15,547 nucleotides of DNA from Hyphomicrobiales bacterium (GTDB lineage: Bacteria; Pseudomonadota; Alphaproteobacteria; Rhizobiales; HXMU1428-3), in assembly GCA_021775385.1 (NCBI GenBank), contig JAJFHW010000071.1, forward strand, positions 1-15,547. Direction: 5' to 3'. This document shows positions 13,380 through 15,547 of the stretch, piece after piece. The notes beneath the pieces were generated by a model. It saw only the letters and a program-made list of their open reading frames with translations. It was not told the origin of the DNA and searched no databases. How positions within the stretch are numbered: position 1 is the stretch's first letter; every line of letters starts with the position of its first letter. The translations under genes and the position numbers were made by a program.

Positions 13380-13649
13380 TTAATTCGATGTCTCTAACCC
13401 TAAAAGGCCGTCAAGGTTGCCAGCGCGATCAAGGGCATAGAGGTCATCACAGCCGCCGACATGCAGCTCATCAATAAAAATTTGCGGAACAGTGCGCGCA
13501 CCAGAAGCACGCTCCATCATGATGGGGCGTTGGTCAGGGTTTTGAGCAACGTTAATTTCAGTGAATTCAACACCTTTATGAGCTAAAAGCATTTTTGCTC
13601 GCTCACAAAAACTACACGCAAAACCAGTATAAACAGTCACAGCTGCCAT
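13380..13649 (-). CDS. grxC: Glutaredoxin 3
   Basis: A small glutathione-dependent dithiol oxidoreductase of 89 residues, the usual length. The redox motif is Cys12-Ser-Phe-Cys15, a departure from the common CPYC. The glutathione-binding cis-proline segment is RTVPQIFID at about 53-61, followed by the VGGCDDL motif at about 65-71. ATG is preceded by GGGAA. It leads the grxC, nitrilase, DUF1178 group. It could reduce CysH or other partners, but general thiol homeostasis is the safer reading. Confidence 0.94.
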   Translation of the reverse strand: MAAVTVYTGFACSFCERAKMLLAHKGVEFTEINVAQNPDQRPIMMERASGARTVPQIFIDELHVGGCDDLYALDRAGNLDGLLGLETSN

Positions 13650-13817
13650 TTAAAAATTCCCAAATAAAAATAAAATCAGGTTTACAAAATTCGTTACACC
13701 TTAATAGCTTACCAGTCTTAATAGCTTAGCAGACATCACTAAGCAATTGTTACTAAGTAATTATTACTGAGTTTAAGCTTGAATGAATTCAAGGTGAATA
13801 TTACACGATTAGGTACA

Positions 13818-13875
13818 TATTATCGGTTATATATGGCTCAGCTATTGAGTTTCAACCCCAATATAACCGATAATA
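13818..13875. repeat. 15-bp inverted repeat spanning the DUF1761 stop codon
   Basis: Perfect arms TATTATCGGTTATAT (13818-13832) and its complement (13861-13875), separated by 28 bases that hold the stop codon and a nested CTCA/TGAG hairpin. On the transcript, the last codons would pair with the 3' untranslated region. It may protect or end the mRNA; no U run follows. Confidence 0.6.
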
Positions 13876-14270
13876 GCTCCCATCACCAATAGCACCAACA
13901 GCCAATGTCCAGCATCAATTAATGTGAGGCGAAAGGGGCGCCCTTGAAAGCTATAATTTACCAAAGATGTAGGTAAGATAAAACCAAGAGCAACGAAAGC
14001 TGCTGTGATGAGGCCATGCCTTACATCAACAACCATATGTCCCATCAAACCTGAAAGGGTAATGGCAAGCACCAAATTTCCAAGTGCAGCAAGAACCATA
14101 GGCACAACGGGCATTTTTTTCTTGCCGTTTTCATCAACCATGTCTGCTGGGTCAATAGAGGCGGCTTTCATCCAGGCATCTCCCAAAACACCATACCAAA
14201 TCCCACCAATAATAAATCCTACAAAAGCCGCCACCAATATAGCAATCGTGCTTTGTCCTACAAAATCCAT
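13842..14270 (-). CDS. DUF1761 membrane protein
   Basis: A 142-residue inner-membrane protein of the DUF1761 family, function unknown. Four hydrophobic spans are visible at about 7-30, 53-75, 85-105 and 118-138. A conserved GGIWYGVLGDAWMK loop follows the first span at about 22-35, and the family-like NYSFQGRPFRLTLIDAGHW lies before the last, at about 104-122. ATG has AGGAGA about ten bases upstream. It stands alone between the grxC and EVE genes with gaps of about 100-190 bases, so it probably has its own promoter. Its 3' end forms a long inverted repeat. Confidence 0.85.
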   Translation of the reverse strand: MDFVGQSTIAILVAAFVGFIIGGIWYGVLGDAWMKAASIDPADMVDENGKKKMPVVPMVLAALGNLVLAITLSGLMGHMVVDVRHGLITAAFVALGFILPTSLVNYSFQGRPFRLTLIDAGHWLLVLLVMGAIIGYIGVETQ

Positions 14271-14372
14271 GAGTGACGTCTCCTAATAAGGTGAAAAATT
14301 AGTTCAATTTTAAAGCACTAAGACAAAAGATACCATCTCTTTTCTTCATAACCACTGTTGACCGGATTAATT

Positions 14373-14801
14373 TTAAAGAGGAGGGGATTTAAGCCCACCC
14401 ATCTTGCAAATTAATTTCCACTCAGATTTAAGAACAGGTTGTACAGAAAGTCGAGAATTATTCACCAAAATCATTTTTTCAAGTTTTGGCTCGGCTTTAA
14501 TTACATCAAGTGTAACAGGCTCAGGAATATCAGTAACTGCCATCACATCCACACATTCCCACCGTTCATCATCTGTTTTTGAATCTTGGTGAGCTTCACG
14601 CAAAACTTCAACAATGCCAACAACGCTTTTTTCTTTAATGGAATGATAAAAGAAACCAAGGTCACCTTTTTTCATTTCTCTCATATTATTGCGTGCCTGA
14701 TAGTTTCGCACACCATCCCATTCTTCGCCCTTTTTGCCTTTAGCTTTTTGATCGTCCCAAGACCAGGTGTTCGGTTCAGATTTAAACAGCCAATATTTCA
14801 A
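14373..14801 (-). CDS. EVE-domain protein
   Basis: A soluble single-domain protein of the EVE (PUA-like) fold, a family thought to bind modified bases in nucleic acids; its physiological role in most bacteria is unclear. From the chosen start it is 142 residues, the usual size. Hallmarks are MKYWLFKSEPNTWSWDD at 1-17, EWDGVRNYQARNNMR at 27-41, GDLGFFYHS at 46-54 and SRLSVQPV at 106-113. The start is TTG at 14801, with AAAAGGGG seven bases upstream and the family's usual K/Y-W-L-F-K-S-E-P beginning. The frame stays open to an ATG at 14939, but those 46 residues do not look like the family. Confidence 0.93.
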   Translation of the reverse strand: MKYWLFKSEPNTWSWDDQKAKGKKGEEWDGVRNYQARNNMREMKKGDLGFFYHSIKEKSVVGIVEVLREAHQDSKTDDERWECVDVMAVTDIPEPVTLDVIKAEPKLEKMILVNNSRLSVQPVLKSEWKLICKMGGLKSPPL

Positions 14802-15267
14802 AACGATGCCCCTTTTAAACGTATCTATCCACATAATGTGAGGATGGTAATTGCCAAAATAATGCAATAAAAACTTAAACTTAAAATAACCCACTACGAA
14901 AGGAAAAATAATAGTTCCACACAATAGGTTTTTCGCCATTTTTATGTATAATAACTAGCAAGTTAAGGCACTGAATTAACCTCTTACCAATAGTTCTTAG
15001 CTAAATCTTCATAAGTACAAGCGATGAAAAGCTTTATTTTGCGCGAGTTCTACTACTTGATTAGAACAGCTCTTGCATGTTTTTTCACCGTTAAAGTATG
15101 AATTTGGTCAAAAAAGTGCATTTGCTCCATGTTGGTATTGAACCACGTCAGAGAAACAAATTTTACCATTGGATGAATTTTTTCTGATCAGGGTGCAGAT
15201 CTAAGGTATGAGCTTAATTAAGAAAAGAACTTTAATTTGTAACGAGCTACGAAAAGAACTGAAATTA
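14802..15267. other. Long gap with no supportable gene
   Basis: This AT-rich stretch holds no gene I can support and no tRNA. On the minus strand a short frame with a Cys-X2-Cys pair (roughly 15009-15110) is interrupted by a stop and matches no known family. The promoter of the EVE gene is presumably at the left end but was not placed. Confidence 0.5.
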
Positions 15268-15363
15268 GCGCGGTTGCTTTGTGGGCAACCTGAAGCGCAA
15301 TTAAGAAAGCGCGGTTGCTTTGTGGGTAACCTAAAGCGCAATTAAGAAAGCGCGGTTGCTTTC
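15268..15363 (+). repeat. Tandem 41-bp GGTTGC hairpin array, locus 4
   Basis: Three units start at 15268, 15309 and 15350. The first two have outer stem GCGC/GCGC, inner stem GGTTGC/GCAACC (or GTAACC with a wobble) and loop TTTGTGG. The bulge is TGAA or TAAA and the linker AATTAAGAAA. The third is cut after GGTTGCTTTC and joins directly to the 34-bp array, a junction that resembles the one at 8183-8194. Confidence 0.85.
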
Positions 15364-15547
15364 TTGCGGATGCCTTGTGGTAATCTGAAGCTAAGACTTG
15401 CGGATACCATGTGGGCATCTGAAGCAAAGACTTGCGGATGCCTTGTGGGCATCTGAAGCAAAGACTTGCGGATGCCTTGTGGGCATCTGAAGCAAAGACT
15501 TGCGGATGCCTTGTGGGCATCTGAAGCAAAGACTTGCGGATGCCTTG
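15364..15547 (+). repeat. Tandem 34-bp GGATGCC hairpin array, cut by window edge
   Basis: Units start at 15364, 15398, 15432, 15466 and 15500, with a partial sixth at 15534. The last three full units are identical; the first two carry a few substitutions. Each has outer stem TTGC/GCAA, inner stem GGATGCC/GGCATCT, loop TTGTG, a GAA-type bulge and linker AGAC. There is no spacer diversity, so it is not a CRISPR array. The array continues beyond the window. Confidence 0.9.

Noticed and set aside
14802..14939. N-terminal extension of the EVE gene from the ATG at 14939.
   Set aside because: The extra 46 residues are unlike the family, whereas the TTG at 14801 has a strong ribosome binding site and gives the expected N-terminus.
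15009..15175. Remnant of a gene with a Cys-X2-Cys pair on the minus strand.
   Set aside because: The frame is broken by a stop, is very short and matches no family I know; chance is the simpler reading.
15218..15529. A 103-codon open frame on the minus strand with repeated sequence.
   Set aside because: It runs through the tandem hairpin arrays; its protein repeats simply mirror the DNA repeats, and no ribosome binding site or family match is seen.
15364..15547. Possible CRISPR array from regularly spaced repeats.
   Set aside because: Units are head-to-tail 34-bp copies with only a four-base linker and no unique spacers, and no cas gene is near.

Overview
The window looks like a chromosomal segment of an alphaproteobacterium, probably a Hyphomicrobiales-like lineage of low to moderate GC. 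The evidence is gene content and order: a CysH, CysG, DUF2849, CysI, DUF934 sulfite-reduction operon with no CysJ flavoprotein, followed by a GrxC, nitrilase-family amidase, DUF1178 block typical of that class. No rRNA, tRNA, CRISPR array, transposase or phage gene is visible.

Layout. (1) Bases 1-5726, all plus strand, AT-rich in its first part: a NitT/TauT/SsuC-type ABC permease (330-1241), a possible 39-residue ORF filling the gap (1241-1360), the matching ATPase (1363-2211), a Crp/Fnr-family regulator without the FNR cysteine cluster (2346-3104), a YeiH/UPF0324 putative sulfate exporter (3180-4211) and a full-length ChrA chromate/sulfate-type transporter (4407-5726). No substrate-binding protein is present; it may lie to the left of the window. 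(2) Bases 5727-6020: the junction between convergent gene blocks, with a perfect 24-bp inverted repeat and a cluster of hairpin repeats. (3) Bases 6021-11468, all minus strand: the sulfate-assimilation operon, transcribed cysH, adrenodoxin-type [2Fe-2S] ferredoxin, cysG, DUF2849, cysI, DUF934. (4) Bases 11457-11880: the presumed cysH promoter region plus a dense composite repeat. (5) Bases 11881-14801, minus strand: DUF1178, nitrilase-family amidase, glutaredoxin, a DUF1761 membrane protein and an EVE-domain protein. (6) Bases 14802-15547: no supportable gene, ending in two tandem hairpin arrays cut by the window edge.

How the genes may work together. CysH reduces adenylyl sulfate to sulfite. 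CysG makes siroheme for CysI, which reduces sulfite to sulfide; DUF2849 and DUF934 are conserved companions of unknown role, and the in-operon ferredoxin is a plausible electron donor to CysI. The left block pairs an importer of the type used for sulfonates with two exporters of sulfate-like oxyanions under a local regulator. The window therefore reads as a sulfur uptake, efflux and reduction neighbourhood, but the transporter substrates are inferred.

The most unusual signal is a hairpin repeat family at four loci, always in the same orientation and, at the three loci where the gene is visible, just 3' of a minus-strand gene. The stems differ between copies while base-pairing is mostly kept, and the loop (TGGTG or TTGTG) and a TGAA bulge are largely conserved. 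This suggests selection on, or copying of, an RNA or DNA structure. One copy, between DUF2849 and cysI, extends into a terminator-like hairpin followed by seven U in the operon mRNA.
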